Shown piece by piece: positions 12,001 through 27,000 of a stretch of DNA of 64,000 bases. Numbering within the stretch: the first letter of the stretch is position 1; the number at the start of each line of letters is the position of its first letter. The position numbers and the translations under genes are program-made. The notes beneath the pieces were generated by a model. The model saw nothing but the letters and a program-made list of their open reading frames with translations. It was not told the DNA's origin and did not search any database. This stretch comes from Phoronis australis (Eukaryota > Phoronida > Phoronidae), in contig NMRA01000809.1 of assembly GCA_002633005.1 (NCBI GenBank), forward strand, positions 22,911 to 86,910. The letters are read 5' to 3'.

Positions 12001-15000
12001 ACACACGCCGACGTCGGAGGTACTAAAACAATCAGTTTAAGGTCGTGTGCATCCTTAAAGGGACATTCTTGATGAGAAAAGTAATTTCACAGAAATTAGC
12101 AGACACATGGAATTGAGCCGACTAGCTCCAGAATAGCAGCTGAATACTTTCTCGTCTCACAATAATTTTGCTGTATCAAGACACAAGACATCATTGATCT
12201 ACATTTTTATAAAGGCCATACAAGCATGTAATGCCTTGACAGCTACAGCGGCTTGAACAAACATGAACTCATAAAATTCCTCAGTGATTAATTTGGCTAC
12301 TGTGGCTGTCCCCTCTCACTTTTTGTCTTTCATTTTATCTGTTTTAGATAAAATTGTAATCTTGTAAATAGAGTAATTAATTTTAGAAATTTATTTTAAA
12401 ATATTTTACTTATTTATTAATTTATTAAACTATTGAGGCTCCGGTCAAAGCTAATAACTTCAGCAAGTCTCTCAATAATCCCAGAAATGATTTCCTTTCA
12501 GGCTAAATTTGGCAAACTTTGAAACACCTTATATCAGGAAAAGGCTGATCTGATTCATTATTAGGAATTCATGTTTTTAGCTGTTCCACTTTGGCTTGAG
12601 GGAACAAAAAATTGGGATTTTTACATGAAAAGTTAAAAAGTTGCATAATGAAAATGAAAGGATAACACAGTAAACTGCAACATTGCGTTTTTGATATTTT
12701 ATCCTGAACATGAAATTTGGGTTATGTTATTGATAATGTTGATTTGTTATGGAAATTTACTCCGTTCCTTTTTGCTAAGGTTTAATGAAAATACAGTCAT
12801 ATCACCCAATTTATGGCAGATAGGTTAAAGATAAAAAAATCAATTTCTACATGCTTTCTACTATCAGAAAATATATACTTTTACAGAGCTGAATTCCATA
12901 GGTTTGTAGATATTTGTCTGAATGTACAGACTTGTGGATAAGGTCCTATATAATGTTAAAACCAATTTCAATGCAGATATTGTTGAATGCTGCCTAACCA
13001 GTGAGTGAAACACTGTCCTTCAAATAATGCCAAAATGAACCATCAGAGCCGAGACAAAAGAAGTTCTGGAAAGCTGAGACACCAACAGACAAGAGGCGTG
13101 ATATAACATGCTGTTATACTGCGATATAAGTGGCAAGCGACCATGATGAAGAAACGATAGATATTTGATCATCTCTTGACAAGATGGTACAGCCACGACT
13201 AATCTCCAGTGTCTTCATTTCGATTTCAGACAGAAAGTAGTGAATAGAATGGGAGCCATGTTCAGCCAAGGCGACTGATCACATAACAAGCATGACTCAT
13301 ACTGCCCCCTATCTTTCAAGGGTGGAACTACTGAGCAAAAGTCCTTCATACATTCACATACAGTAAAACAAAGGTTCCTTCTTCAAGTGAAAATTGTTCC
13401 CGAGTGGAAGTGGAAGAACCTCCTACACAGACAGGTGGCAGCACGAGTCACCAGTCTCATGTGACCAGTAAAAGCTTCCCATAATGCTACGCCCATGTCA
13501 TTACAATCAGTTTCGTCGTCAGCTTCAGCCATGCAAGCTCTACTCACCCCTTTTCTTGGAATCCAGCATAGGCATGTGGTGTTTTTTACTGAACCGGGCT
13601 GGGCAGAATAAAGGGGTGAAGTATGTAATGTGAACGCGTCTAATTTAGTCACGAGTAACACAAACAAGACAGGGAAATAAAGTAAATGGGTCTGAATACA
13701 AACCACACATTGGAAATGCCTATCCAATTTAATTAGTTACTTCACCATGCGTGGAACATCCAAAGTCAGTGGGTGGAACTAAAGCACTAGTGAATTGTGG
13801 CAATAAAAGTGAGTATTGTAGACGTGTTTAAAAAGTACCCCCCGCCCCCGAGATGGACATTTTCCTAGTTTAGTAATGCTGCCAAACTTGCACGGAACCA
13901 TTTTTGGATGAACCTCAGTCAGCTAAAGTTTTAACCGCAGTGAACTAACCATAATGATTAAGTGGATGAGTCACAAAATTAAAGAGAACATACGACTGTA
14001 ACAAAGTAGAAAGCAGCTATTTAGTCCGAGTACAGCTTGAACACTATTAGACTTTTTGTCAAGAAGGCGACAACAACATTGCAGAGCCGATTGCGAGGGA
14101 CTAACCAACACAAATTAGGAGTGGGATGTGCTGCTTAAGGTTTCCCCGTTGCTCTTCTAGTCCTCACTGGAAAAGGGTTTTCTGGAAATTTGTCCATAAG
14201 GTTTTGGATGTTAACAAGTGCCCAGCCAAAAATGGATTAAAGCAAATTTTTTCTCAAGGGTGAACATATTCAGTGGCTCATAATTGTATACCCAGTCTGT
14301 GTGAGGTGCACTAGTTAGAATTCACTACAAACTGCATCCACATGTAATATTTAGGAGACCTGCTGGTCACTGCTGGTCACTAAGCAACTGGTTGGGCCAG
14401 CTTTGCAACAAGGGTACATCCCCGGACTCAGTAAACAATAAAAACATATCGAAGAAGCACCTCACCAAACAATAAATGACATCATATGTCTAAACTAATA
14501 ATCAACACGTCCAAAAGGTGAAGAGTGCCAAATTACTAATGGAAATTTCACCTGCTAAGCCATCAGGGTCGTCGCAGTTACTGTCCGTGGCTTCGTCTTC
14601 TTTGGCGGTGAAGGTGATGAAGCCTTCGTCCGAGTCAGAATCGGAATCTTTTTCCTCATTCACCACAGCAAATTTTGGTTTCCTGCACATCTTTTCTGAA
14701 AACATTGAAAATACACAAATCAAACCCATGTTTGATAACCGTAGCAAGTTTTGACTTGTTCAGTAGTTTCAGTGAGGCACTTATGGCCAGAAAACATGCC
14801 AAATTACAGATCCAAAAGATTATTGAGAAAACAATGCTCTGTTTAAAAAGTTGATACCCAATGTCCACATACGAGAGGATTTAACTGCCCAAATGAAAAA
14901 TATAATAGATTAAATAAATGGTTTGAATACACAATATTAGAACTTCAATGGACAATACATTGTTGCGAATCGTGTCTTTGACATGACCTTGCAGCAACCT

Positions 15001-18000
15001 TGAAATGACCTTGGGGAAAAACATACTCTCATCCAACACATCATCAAGGTCATCGGCGAAGCTGACATTTTTGTTGAATGAATTCTTCTTCTTGCCATTC
15101 CTGCTCTCCTTTCTCTCAGAGTGATGGTGCGCCCTCTGGCTGATGAGGTGCCGCAAGTGGTGACGAACGTGATGGTGAAAAGGTGGGTGGTTCTCAATGT
15201 CATGCAGTTGATGTTTACGGTGTTTGGTCCACTGGAATCAGGATAACTAATTGTTAGGTGACGTGCATTAAAAACATTCATCTAGGTGAAGAACAACAAT
15301 GGCGTTGTCACTATCCACTGCAACAACAACACTCAGGTGTATCATGATTGTAATAAGGCACTTTTCATATTGGCGCTCTCTAGAGTAATGAGAGTACGAA
15401 AATGACTTCCAATTGATCCCAACTCAGATTTGGTGGACAGAAATTCAATTACTACACAATGGTTCATGAATTTAAAAGCAGAGGGTTAAATTCCACTGTT
15501 AGCTCCTCTTATTGCTTGATTAGTTAAAGTTCACTATTTTGTTTCAGCTATTTGACACCGGCTAGGATGAATTTCACTCACTTTATCAGCAACAGCCACA
15601 GGCTTTGTTGCGTATATTTCTTCGGCAGTGAGAAATGTATGAAATATGATGTCCTTGTTCATACACTGATATTTGAAAAGGTTTGCCTTTTTCGTAAGAC
15701 ATAAGTAAATCCCGCCGCACAGCAGTGAAAATTTGGTGACATTACAATAGCAGGAAAGGTGTTAAAACATTGTTTATTCCAGTAAGTTGAAACCTCCCGT
15801 CCGCATTATATCTGTAGGTGGCGCTGAATGACAGGTTAGTGAATTTCAATGTCGCGCGACTATTTCGACAGTCAGTTATTAACGATAAGCAACTTAGAAA
15901 AATCAGTACAAGACAGAAGCTTTAACCAAAATGTTCATGCTAACATATTCCATTAAGAAATCCAAATGTTGGCTACTGGCCGATACATTACACAACACAA
16001 CAAAACAAAAATGAACAAGAATCTTGTCATAGCCAAGACTGACAATTCCCATATTTAGCCTCAACTTTACAAAGTGATTTGTGTAGCAAAGTTATGGGGA
16101 GTAGTTCTGAATGGACACGGAACANGCTGAATGCCTGTCCACCAAAGAAATGATCGCTGTCTGACAGGTTAGTGAATTTCAATGTCGAGCGACTATTTCG
16201 ACAGTCAGTTATTAACGATCAGCAACTTAGAAAAATCAGTACAAGACAGAAGCTTTAACCAAAATGTTCATGCTAACATATTCCATTAAGAAATCCAAAT
16301 GTTGGCTACTGGCCGATACATTACACAACACAACAAAACAAAAATGAACAAGAATCTTGTCATAGCCAAGACTGACAATTCCCATATTTAGCCTCAACTT
16401 TACAAAGTGATTTGTGTAGCAAAGTTATGGGGAGTAGTTCTGAATGGACACGGAACACATATCACATATATGGCAGTTCAAACAATGGCCGACACCGCTG
16501 CAATAAATTCCAGACAACACGAGGATCGTGATTAACTGTTAAAACATTGTAGTATTGCCATGACAACAAGGTAATACTTTAACACCGCACACTTTTTGTA
16601 TACTATTATTAAAATCTCTTGGTCTATTTACACCGACCTCTTGTCTATTTACACTGTCACGACGTTTCGGTCAGTCTATTCTCTGGCCATCATCAGGTGT
16701 TCCCGCGTTCTTAGAAGAACGAGCAAGGATATGTGGTACACTCGTGTAATTTTTTGTCTGAGGCAGGATTTGAACCCACGACTTCTGAAACTACAGATAA
16801 TTCAAGTCCAGCACCTTAACCACTACACCAAAGAGCCACCTGACGATGGCCGGAGAATAGACCGCCTGAAACGTCGTGACACTGTAAACAGATAAGAGGT
16901 CAGTGTAAATAGACCAAGAGATTTTAATAATAGTAACACGCCACCTTAGAAAGACACTTTTTGTATGTTAGTGTAGACGAATAAACTTGATTTAAACTTC
17001 AACAAAACGCCTAACATGTATACCGTTGGTAAAGGAGGATCATTTCCCAGCCTGATGTCCAACTCCTGACAAAGACAAAATTTTAACAGTCTGCCTGTGT
17101 GTCTATGAATTTATTACTCTACTTTGTAAGCAACAGAAATATGACCGCACATATGTACAAGACAATGGTTCCACCCCTCCTTTTGGCTGTTATCACTTTT
17201 GCACTCTGTCAGCAGACCTGTGTACCACCAAAACTCCATTGGAGTACTCTGAACACCAGATATGCAGATTTTTCAGTAAATTTGCAGATTTTCACGTACA
17301 GACCAAATTAACCCTAAAATATAGGAGGTTGAACGCAGTGGACCTTTCACTAACTAAAATAAAAAAAACAACGGGTTTGTTCAGTGTTCAGAGCTTTCAC
17401 CGAATTCTTGCCTATTTAGTGGACATTTGTCTTGTTTTCTAAGACTTTTGGTTTCTCAAAGGACCTTTTGGCCCACTTTGCCAAATAGGGGACTCATTCA
17501 AGCCCCCCCCCCGGTACACGTATGGGTACTTATCCTACTTACTTACCTCTAAAATACACGCAGTGAATTGATCACCAATTTTCCGAATAATTCAAGTTGT
17601 TTAGTTGAGGGACAACGCGCTTAGTGAAAAGACTTTGTTAATCAAATGTCCTTACTGAACCTAGTAGTGTTAATACATGCCTAATCATTATGCTAATGAT
17701 AATCATGTATATACGCCTCATTTCCTAACACAAAAACATATCTGCAAAAATGTTTTGATGAATTTGCACTGGACAATGTTTTGCACCAGACGATATTTTC
17801 TAAACCAATCACAAAAGTTTTGAACAATTACTCATTGCAAGTGTCTGTGAACACGTACCACCGTACTGCATGCGAAAAGACCTCGAGGCTCGACTGTGCC
17901 TTGAGTATTATCGTCAGCTCAACATGGTACGAAGTCAGTGCAGTCATCATGTCCGCAAAAAACAACACGCTATACAACTTGCAGTATAAATTCCACGGTC

Positions 18001-21000
18001 CCTTGAATAAGACATTGTCATTCTTTGGAATAACGCGGCAAAAAAACAGAATGTTCCCTTCTTTCAGAAGCTACTTTCTTCACAACACGGAATATGCAAA
18101 CACATGCTTTGCCATTTTGTCACCAATACGTATTTAGCCGTAAATAGTCGGAATTAGACGAAGTAAGCAATCCACAAATCACAGAAGTCGTTGCTTATAG
18201 GTTAGGCCTATGACACACATACCGATAGAAGAGACCTCGCGATTCGCCGATTATCAGGCTATTTCGAGAATGAAACGAAGCAAGTTTTCCGAGTTTGTAG
18301 CTCAACTTTTTGGCTAAAATGATTTTACAATATTTTTTTAATTTCTAACTTTAAAATCTTCTTCCTCATCCGTTTAGACTACAAATCGGCGTATTTATTG
18401 AGAAACAAGGGAGTTAACCTCTTTTGAATTTGCTGAATTTGCGTATTTTTGCCTGGCCGTGCGTACTTGCGTAGTGGAGGCTTGATTTCCGTACGAATCC
18501 GCATTTTTTGCGTATGGTACACAGGTCTGCCTCAGTCATTAACAATTTTGTGCCACCCTCCCCAGCCAGTGCCACCCTCATTTGGGTGACGCCAAAGGCA
18601 AGCGGCTCCACTGCTTCCGAGCTACACCACTGCTGATAAAATTTCCAAACCTCGCATAAAACATAAACTTCATTGCAAGAATGAATCAAGTCTAAACAAG
18701 AGCTCCATTTAGTTTAATTGAATGTAAAACGTCAAATAAAATATTACTGAAATCAGTAAGTGAAACAAAACCAAATGTGTAACTTAACTTTAAACTCATG
18801 AACATGTGATATCACAGCTTCCACTGCAAAATGAACGTCACCAATCAACAGAACTAGTAGAAGTACACACTTTAAGAAGTTGTGACTTTCGAAAAGGAAA
18901 ATGAAGAAAATTATCAAACAGTCAGGAGTTGAAGCAGACGACATACCCGTTTCCTGGGCTTGATCATGTTGTCTGACAATATGTGGTGAATCTTACTGTC
19001 GTCTGCCATCTTCTTACAGTAGTGGGCCTCTACCGCCTGCATGTCAATGACCGTGCCATTACGATCCGGCTTGTCATTGTCTACGTGATCACTGTGCTGG
19101 CTTCTGTAAGGAAGAAAGTAAGCAGATTTTCTGTCTCTGTTAGTCACCAGACATTGACATGTTGAAAGTATAGTCACTTCAATGAAGAGACAAAAAGGCA
19201 GTGCGTGCAGAAATATAAAGAAAATATTGCCGTATTTCACCAAGTGAATGCTCGGGGTGTGTAAATGAAAAAGTTTGAATTGCAGTTAACCTGTAATATG
19301 TGTCACACGACTGGCCAAGCATCTTCCTTCTACAGCCATCCTAGCTTAGCTAAATAAATAAACGGCCATTTTACTATCTACATCATACAATCATTGAATT
19401 TCACCTAGGTCAATATGTTGGTTTTCAGGCCCCAAAAATGTGATAATGACCTTTACTATACCTCAGTCATCATCACCTCAAGAAGTGATAATGAGTGAGG
19501 TCATTATCACAGTCATATTTGGGGCCTGAAAACCAACACACTTTGGTGAAAGTACACAGAAGGTGTATATGGTTGGGTTTGAGATCGTATGTGCATCACT
19601 CGTTTTGCCAGCTAGCAGTCAGCTTTTTACCCAAAACATTGTGGAGAGATTTTGAAAAACCTCCAGGAGACACTCGTAATGGACAAGGGAGCAAACTCTG
19701 TAAACTCTTCTTCGATGAAACGATGGATTACGAAAACAAAGAAACGGTGACTTACAAAAACATTGCAATGCAAGGACTTCAAAACCAATGCAGGCACAGT
19801 ACACCCGAAATGTAATCCAACAAAAATGACCCGGGGTTTTCATGTCATGATAGTTGGACGCAATGGAAAGTTATTGACACATCAGCCATTGCTGGTAATT
19901 GACTGGAATTAACGTAAGAAGGAGGAAACACACTTCTAGAATTATAATTTTGCCAGTGACAAGCCATTGCTCACCTCTTTCATAATGAAAGAAATTGTCA
20001 TTACAGGGAAACCATGTAGTCCTATTATTTTTGGCACTTAGAGAAGTACAAGTTAATTTAATACAGAAGTATCTGTGAACAGTCAAAAATTCTTCAGTTT
20101 GGGATAAATTTCTCAACAAAGGTAACTTTTCAGGAAAATTTATTTTGCTTCTAACAAGGTTTGTATGGCATAGCCATTACCAAACAACATTTGGTAAAAC
20201 ATTGAGCATCTGCAAGAACGTGGTAACATCTGAGAAATAGAAATATGACAATTATAGTATTTTTGTCCCATATTGAATAATTTTTACCATAAAACAGTCT
20301 ACAAAATGAAGTCTTAAAACACGGTGGGTTTTTACAAACTCTCTCCACAAGTCAGTACTCACTCCAAATCAAACGACATGTGAGACCAGTTGCGAATGAT
20401 GTTAGCCAGCGATGCTTCGGTTTTGACGTTGTTCATGCTGGCAAAGGAACCATGTCGCGCGATGTGGTCCATGGCGTCCTTCATGCTCAGGCGAGAGTGA
20501 ACGCGGAACATGCCATGTTCACGTGTCATTGGCTTCTCGCGGAGCAGGCAGCGTTTTAAGTAGTGCGTGTCATAATACTCAAATCTGAAATGTCACACAA
20601 CTCTTAGACACAGATATATTCAGTGCATTTTGGTGCCATTGTACTCTTAGGGGGCACAGATACTGATATGTAGGACCATGTTCAGAAGTCAATGCATTCA
20701 GCCAAAAATCTATAAAATAATTGATTTTAATTCAGTAGAAGTATATATATTTTCTTACAGTAGAAAGAATGTAGAATTTGATTTTTGACATTATACCAAT
20801 CTTCCATTAATTGTCATGTGACCACATCTTTTAGCAAAACTTTAGCAAAAAAGAAATTTAAGGTATATTCATAGTCAAACAACAAGTTTTGCTTAATAGG
20901 CTTCTAGGGTTATTTGTTTGATAAAAATGGCCACTAGATGGGGCAGAAACATCCAATCCATCTGAAAACAGGAATATGACATTAAATGGCATTTCTCTAC

Positions 21001-24000
21001 TGTTTAGCTGTTACAGTAAAATTCTTAACCAAAGTAACTTGGAGTATAAAAACACCACCACGCTCATCTGATCTTGAATTGTTGCCGAATGAATCGACAT
21101 TTCAAGTCACTGGTAATGCATACATGCATCATTTCCAAATTCACAATTTTAGGGTCGACCAACCCCAAGAAACTCTAAAGCATTTTCTTGACGTTTCATG
21201 TTAACTGAAATCGATTATGGTAAGGAATAACATGAGACAGATTTTAAGTGACTTAACTCCTTTTTTATTTTAGCATATTAAGACTAAGGAAATGACCATT
21301 TAACCCCTTAGTAAGCCTTTCAAAAATGGGAAAAATGACACTTTTGGCAATTATTTTGACTCAAATTACCGTATAATGTACATGTGTTAAGTTTTAAGAA
21401 AATAGAAATTACAGTTGTAATACATGTGTGTGCAGACCTACGAGTGTGTGTAAGTGGATGAACGTTGTTATATATGAGTGTAACTGACTTACTTGTCTCT
21501 CAACCAATGATGTCCATGGAAACCAGTCACATCCTCAATCCCTGCCATTAAGTGGTCCATTAACTGTGAACAGAAATAGAGAGTGAACCCTGAACACAGT
21601 TGTGCCGATAATGAATCTGAGTAGGCGAGCAAGACTCAATTTAAAGCGAAAAGACTAATAACAGAGTCACTTCTATCCCCGATTTACTGACCATAAGGAC
21701 TGTCACGGTCCATTTACGTAATCAAATTAAGGCTCAGTCAAGGCCAGATAACATTCAGTAAAACATCGTAAAGATTAAAACACATGGGATACAAACTCAG
21801 AATGTGTTTGGAATTAAAAAAAATAATTTCAGGTATGATTTGTTAGAGTGCAGTAGTACTTAGACTTAACTGTCTGTCACTTTGGACTCAAAACTATAAT
21901 CTTTCATATAAAAACCATGGAACCCATCTCCTTACTGTATCTGTAGATAGTTTTTCTGTTGCTTGAGTCGCCTGAGGACTAAGTAGTCCAGGTAAGTAAA
22001 TGTTTATTTTATCAGCACTGACCCCAAGACTTTTACTATAATTGGTTTCCCACAAAAATAAATAAATCAGCATTTCAGGACCCCATTATCAAAGCAATCA
22101 CTCAGTAACAAAATGAATACGGTAAAATCTCACCAATTTAGGACACAATATGGCCAACAAGTGAAATATTATATTTAATTTTCATTTTTTTTAATAAAAG
22201 ATAAGTAGCACCCATTAAATGTTAAACCATTTTAAAGAACTATGTCATACCTACCTTCAGACAATGTTTTGAGAAATTGTGGACATTTGAAACAATGTTG
22301 GGCGCTTTTGAAAAATGACAAAAAGACCAATTTTGGCATTTTTTTCTGAAATTGGCGAGAGTTTACTGTAACGAAAACCGCAAAGCATGAAATCTCACGA
22401 TCAGAAGCACTATGTCAATCAGTTATATCAACTGTCATCTCTAAATCACAACACATGTGCTCAGTTATTTAAATCAATGTCAATGTAATTTTAGACAACA
22501 CAACATTACTCTTGAAAGTGCTGCTGCACATCTTGTCTGGCACCTACATAATGCCGGGCAATTACCTTTAGTTGCGAGTGATATGTATTTAGTAATATGC
22601 CGTCTTTCACTGCATTTTCATACTATTTAGAACAGAAACTGACTGACTGGTGTGTAATATTAGTGAGTAGAAATTCATTAGCGATATGTGGCGGTTACAG
22701 TTAACTGTGGTATTTTATGCCACAAACACACACTCACCCTCTCATGAATGTGCTCATTCATTGTTGGTTTACATTTTTCCTGCTTTTTAACTTTCAGTGC
22801 ATCAACAAGTGGCTTAATGGTTGTTCCCTGAAAAAGAAGACCATGTTAACATTTTTGTTATTAAAATGATAAGGAGAATTCTTAGAGACACTAACTCAGT
22901 ACGTTTGGACTTGATAGTCTGTCAAGAAGTACGATACTTTTAAGCCAGTGCTTCGGATATCTTTTTAAAGGCTGACAACAGTGACCTTTGGTAACAGAGA
23001 TGTTCAGTTAAGCTTCTTGTACCATTCAACAGAATCGTTGAGTAATCCAACACAATTCATGGTGGTAAGGTACACAGCACTACCCACAGGGGACTTGGGA
23101 CTCACCTGAATAAACACTGTAAAGAAAACCACTATAAGTGTGGTTGTCATGAACATGGGTTTCTCCGGTATGCTACGCCGGTCTAGCAGCGACACCAGAG
23201 AGAATGCGATGGCACCACGCAGGCCTCCATACGCCATGACGAATTGGTCGACCTTACTTAGCTTGATGAGACGCGTCCGATTGGACAGCCATGATAAACC
23301 GATGACACCTAGAGCAGGAGTGGGAAATTACAGGGTTAACTTGAAGCAAGAGACTGTGAACCAAGCAATATAATGGTAAGGTTATTCTTCATATATTTCG
23401 CACAAAAGTAATAGCCAAAATCACAATTTTTCTGTTTTAAGGTCGATTACTTTAATGCAAATATTAAAAACTTAACTAAACGTTGTTTTATGACATCTGC
23501 ACACAACAAACTAAGCCAAAACCAGATTGAAATTTTCTTAATTGATATTTATTTTTGCTAAGAAATTTGACAAAATAAAATTTCACTTGGTGACGTATTA
23601 CTGCACCATTCAGTGTGAAAGGCGTAAACACACTGCAGCATGTTAAGTTATGCAAGTTCCTACAAAAAAGTCCAAATTTGGCTAACTTTGAAACACGACA
23701 TCTCAGAAACGGATGATCGCATCCATGAAATGATCAGATGCTATCGCTTTACGCCTCATCCTCCAAAACATGTTTTTCAAAATGTTCCACTTTTGCATGA
23801 GGAGCTATCAAAATATAGAACTTGTATGATTTTCATGAACAAAATCAAGGTTGCATAAAACAAAAATGAAATGATATTTTAGAAAACTGTTTTTGAAATC
23901 TCACTTTGGACATTTATATCAAATAAAATTTGATCATGTTATTGTTTTGCTATCAATGTACCTTTCCTTTCTGCTAAGTCTTACTAAAAGACATGGTCAT

Positions 24001-27000
24001 GTGACCAAATTAATAACATAATAGTAAAAACTGTACATCAAAATAACATTGCGGTCAATGCCCACAATTTTTCAAAAACACTGTCGGGGAGCAGCTATTG
24101 TTCAAAACTTTGAACATAGAAAAACAAAAAAATTGGTGCTACACATCTGTCATGGGAAAAATGATGAAATAAAATTTCACTTGTGTCCTGACGTACCAAT
24201 GGCTCTGTAGAGCAGACAGAAGATGAGAGTGAAGAAGATGAAGCCTACATTCCAGACGTGTCCCTCAACGACGGTGGACGTGCCGAGGAACATGAATATG
24301 ACCGTCTCACTAACGCTGGCCATCATCTTCATGAAATACTTGATGGTTGTGTGCGACTTGTGCGAGATGTTGTGCTCGACATAGTTCTTCATCGTGATGC
24401 CGCAGAACGTGATTCTACACACAAGCAAGAGAGAGCGGACATCGAAGATTACCGTTAACCAGATGAACAGATACTATGATGCAAAACCCAGGTTGGGAAA
24501 ATAAGACCGTCAAAATTCAAATTAAACAGAATTTTTAGTAAGTTATGCATAGAAAAAACTCAGATTCTCTGGTCTGGTACAAAAATTTTTCAAGCCCCCA
24601 TGTCCTTTCATTCTCTAAAATTAATCGCAGAAAAATAATCTGAGTCTCCAGAAAAATCTGAAACATTGGCAACTTTAAGTGAATCAAACGTTCTTGATGG
24701 GTTTGTACAAAAAAAATGCTCCGCGAAAATTCATAAAATCTTGTCTAGCTTCAAACCTCGACAATTCAAAACCACTCAAAAATAGCAAAAACAAGGATCA
24801 GCAACTTTAAACACTAAGTGCGCAGCAACATAAATTACAGCCCTTTATGCAGGTATTTAAGTTCATCCACCTATGTTCAAAATAATGTGTTATTTTTTCC
24901 AAGTAAGTAGCTATGACACTAACTCGAACATGTTGAAGCATTATAATTTGGGACTGCATATCTTTTTGAAAAAGGGTGAGAAAACAAATCTAATTTGACC
25001 GCCATATTGAGTTTTGAATTTGAAGCGATTTTACTGTAACATCAATTTCACTAAAATGCTGTCATACATGCTCCTAGGTTTCCCTAAAATGCTTTCATGC
25101 ATGTTCCTAGGTTTGACTAAAAATATTTTGCGCACAGGTGTAAGTGTCCATTTTCAAAAATAGGAAGAGCTTCACCAGTGGGCTTTTGGATGATAGCCGG
25201 TAATAGTCATGTACAAGGATCCCACATTTTGAGAACCAGTTCTTTCCACTGAATAAGGTGCATCAAACTGGTTCTAAAAATGCGGGATTCCTGCAAGTGA
25301 CTATTGCCAATAGCCGTACAGTGAAAACCAAGGTTGAAATAAAGATCGTAACCTATCGTCGGCCTGGTTATATGCTATGTAACAGCGCCACCTATGAACA
25401 TTCATTCCACAAAAAACAAGGTTGTTGGTAAGGAAAGTTCCTTCCTTATTTTTGTTGAAGAATTGATCAAATCAAATCCTACTTTTACGCCCACCGCGTG
25501 CTAAGTTGAACAGAGAAAAGTACCATGTCCCAATCGCAGCAAGGAGAATTTCTAGAACAAGTGATGTACCTCGTAATTCATGATCACAAAATAGTGCGTA
25601 TTTTACAACTTTGTGAATAACACCAGCAGAAGTGAAGCTTCTTCCAAACAAGAACGAAGCAAAAGGAACCTTCTGCATCGATCACTCTCCCAAACCATGA
25701 GGTATGAAATAGCGGCACATCTCAAGATACGGCAGGCAGGTCAGCAGCCTCACTTTCGCTCCTATGGAAATTCACGTTAGCATCCGTCGTACGAATAATT
25801 TATATTTTATATATTTAAGTCATGCCAGGAAAGTATTATTTCTGTGCCGTGGGCTGCAATGCCGATTCAAGCAAGTGGGATAGGCTGGATAAATATCCAT
25901 GGCAGCGGAATGTCACAGTTCCCGACAGTTCCGAAGAACAAAAGACAGCGAAGCCCATCATGCGCACAGCGCCACTGTTGTACAATCAATATAATCTTAC
26001 CTCACGACTGAGAAAAGCGAGAGTGCGGAATATGGAAATTACAGTACATTGTGCCTTCTGTTTTGGACTCAACCTCAATTAGCATCGGCTGAGCCATTTC
26101 CATAAAAATTAAGCCCGTTACATCACTAGACTTTTTTCAGATAATTATAAGTATAAACTTTGATCAACGATATTAATGTCTAAATTGCTAATTTCCAAGA
26201 TTACGGAGAAAATTCTCCACTTAGGAATAGTAAAAGATTGATTACTTTGCCGAAGAAATTTTATAAACAGACAATATTGGCTGTCCCAAATTCAATAATT
26301 ACAATGTGACAAAGGCTAGTTGACATGACTTCATAAACAGCCAAGTCAATTTTCAGACTTTGTTAGTATAAAACACACTGCCCGATATTTGAGAAATATT
26401 ACAAATGCCAAAACTGCCCATGTCCCAATCTTAAGAATTAAGAAACTTTAATTTTGGCTTACATTACATGTCCCAAATTTTAATGACCGCCCATACTGGA
26501 GAATTCATACCGTATTTACGTGAAATGACCCATCTGAAGATTGCACGTGCATACGTACGCCATGATGCCAGAGAAGTGGAATATTTCAGCAGTCAGGTAG
26601 GACAAGTAGGACATGACGAAGACAAACAGTGGCTCGATGACTCTCACGTGATCTGTGTACTTGGTGATGAATGCCGTGGCCAGACCAAACAGAACACCGA
26701 TGAGAGTGCCCCCCAGGCCCACGATGCAGAATGAGGCGATACCCGCGAACACGTCAGCCGTGTTGATGTTCTCCTCCCCAATTTTCTCATACTGTTCAAA
26801 CATGTGGTACAGGACCTAGAATAGATGCAAGAAAAGGTACAGACTTGAATTATCAAGTTAAGGGTGACAAAGGGTGGTTAAAGGCACAAGACGAACATTC
26901 TTGGCCTTTGTCATGTTTAAAACGCTACTTTTTTATTTTTCAAGCACTTTTTACAAATTGGTGTCAACTTGTTCCTTACCAGACAGGAAGCCATTGTTGG

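Larger units (their letters stand above)
9079..14551 (-). other. SLC9 intron 11
   Basis: 5473-bp GT-AG intron. Holds a plus-oriented copy of the 147-bp-monomer element (9332-10644) and a copy of a dispersed AT-rich family (12490-12960). The remainder is unique-looking AT-rich DNA with no coding signal that I recognise. Confidence 0.8.
15232..18946 (-). other. SLC9 intron 9
   Basis: 3715-bp GT-AG intron containing the duplicated block around the N at 16125 and the tRNA-Ser-like fold-back at 16602-16934. The remainder (about 16935-18946) has short unconserved open frames only. Confidence 0.8.

Noticed and set aside
17781-18137. 118-codon + strand open frame in SLC9 intron 9
   Set aside because: No recognisable domain, low-complexity composition like the surroundings, no splice context.
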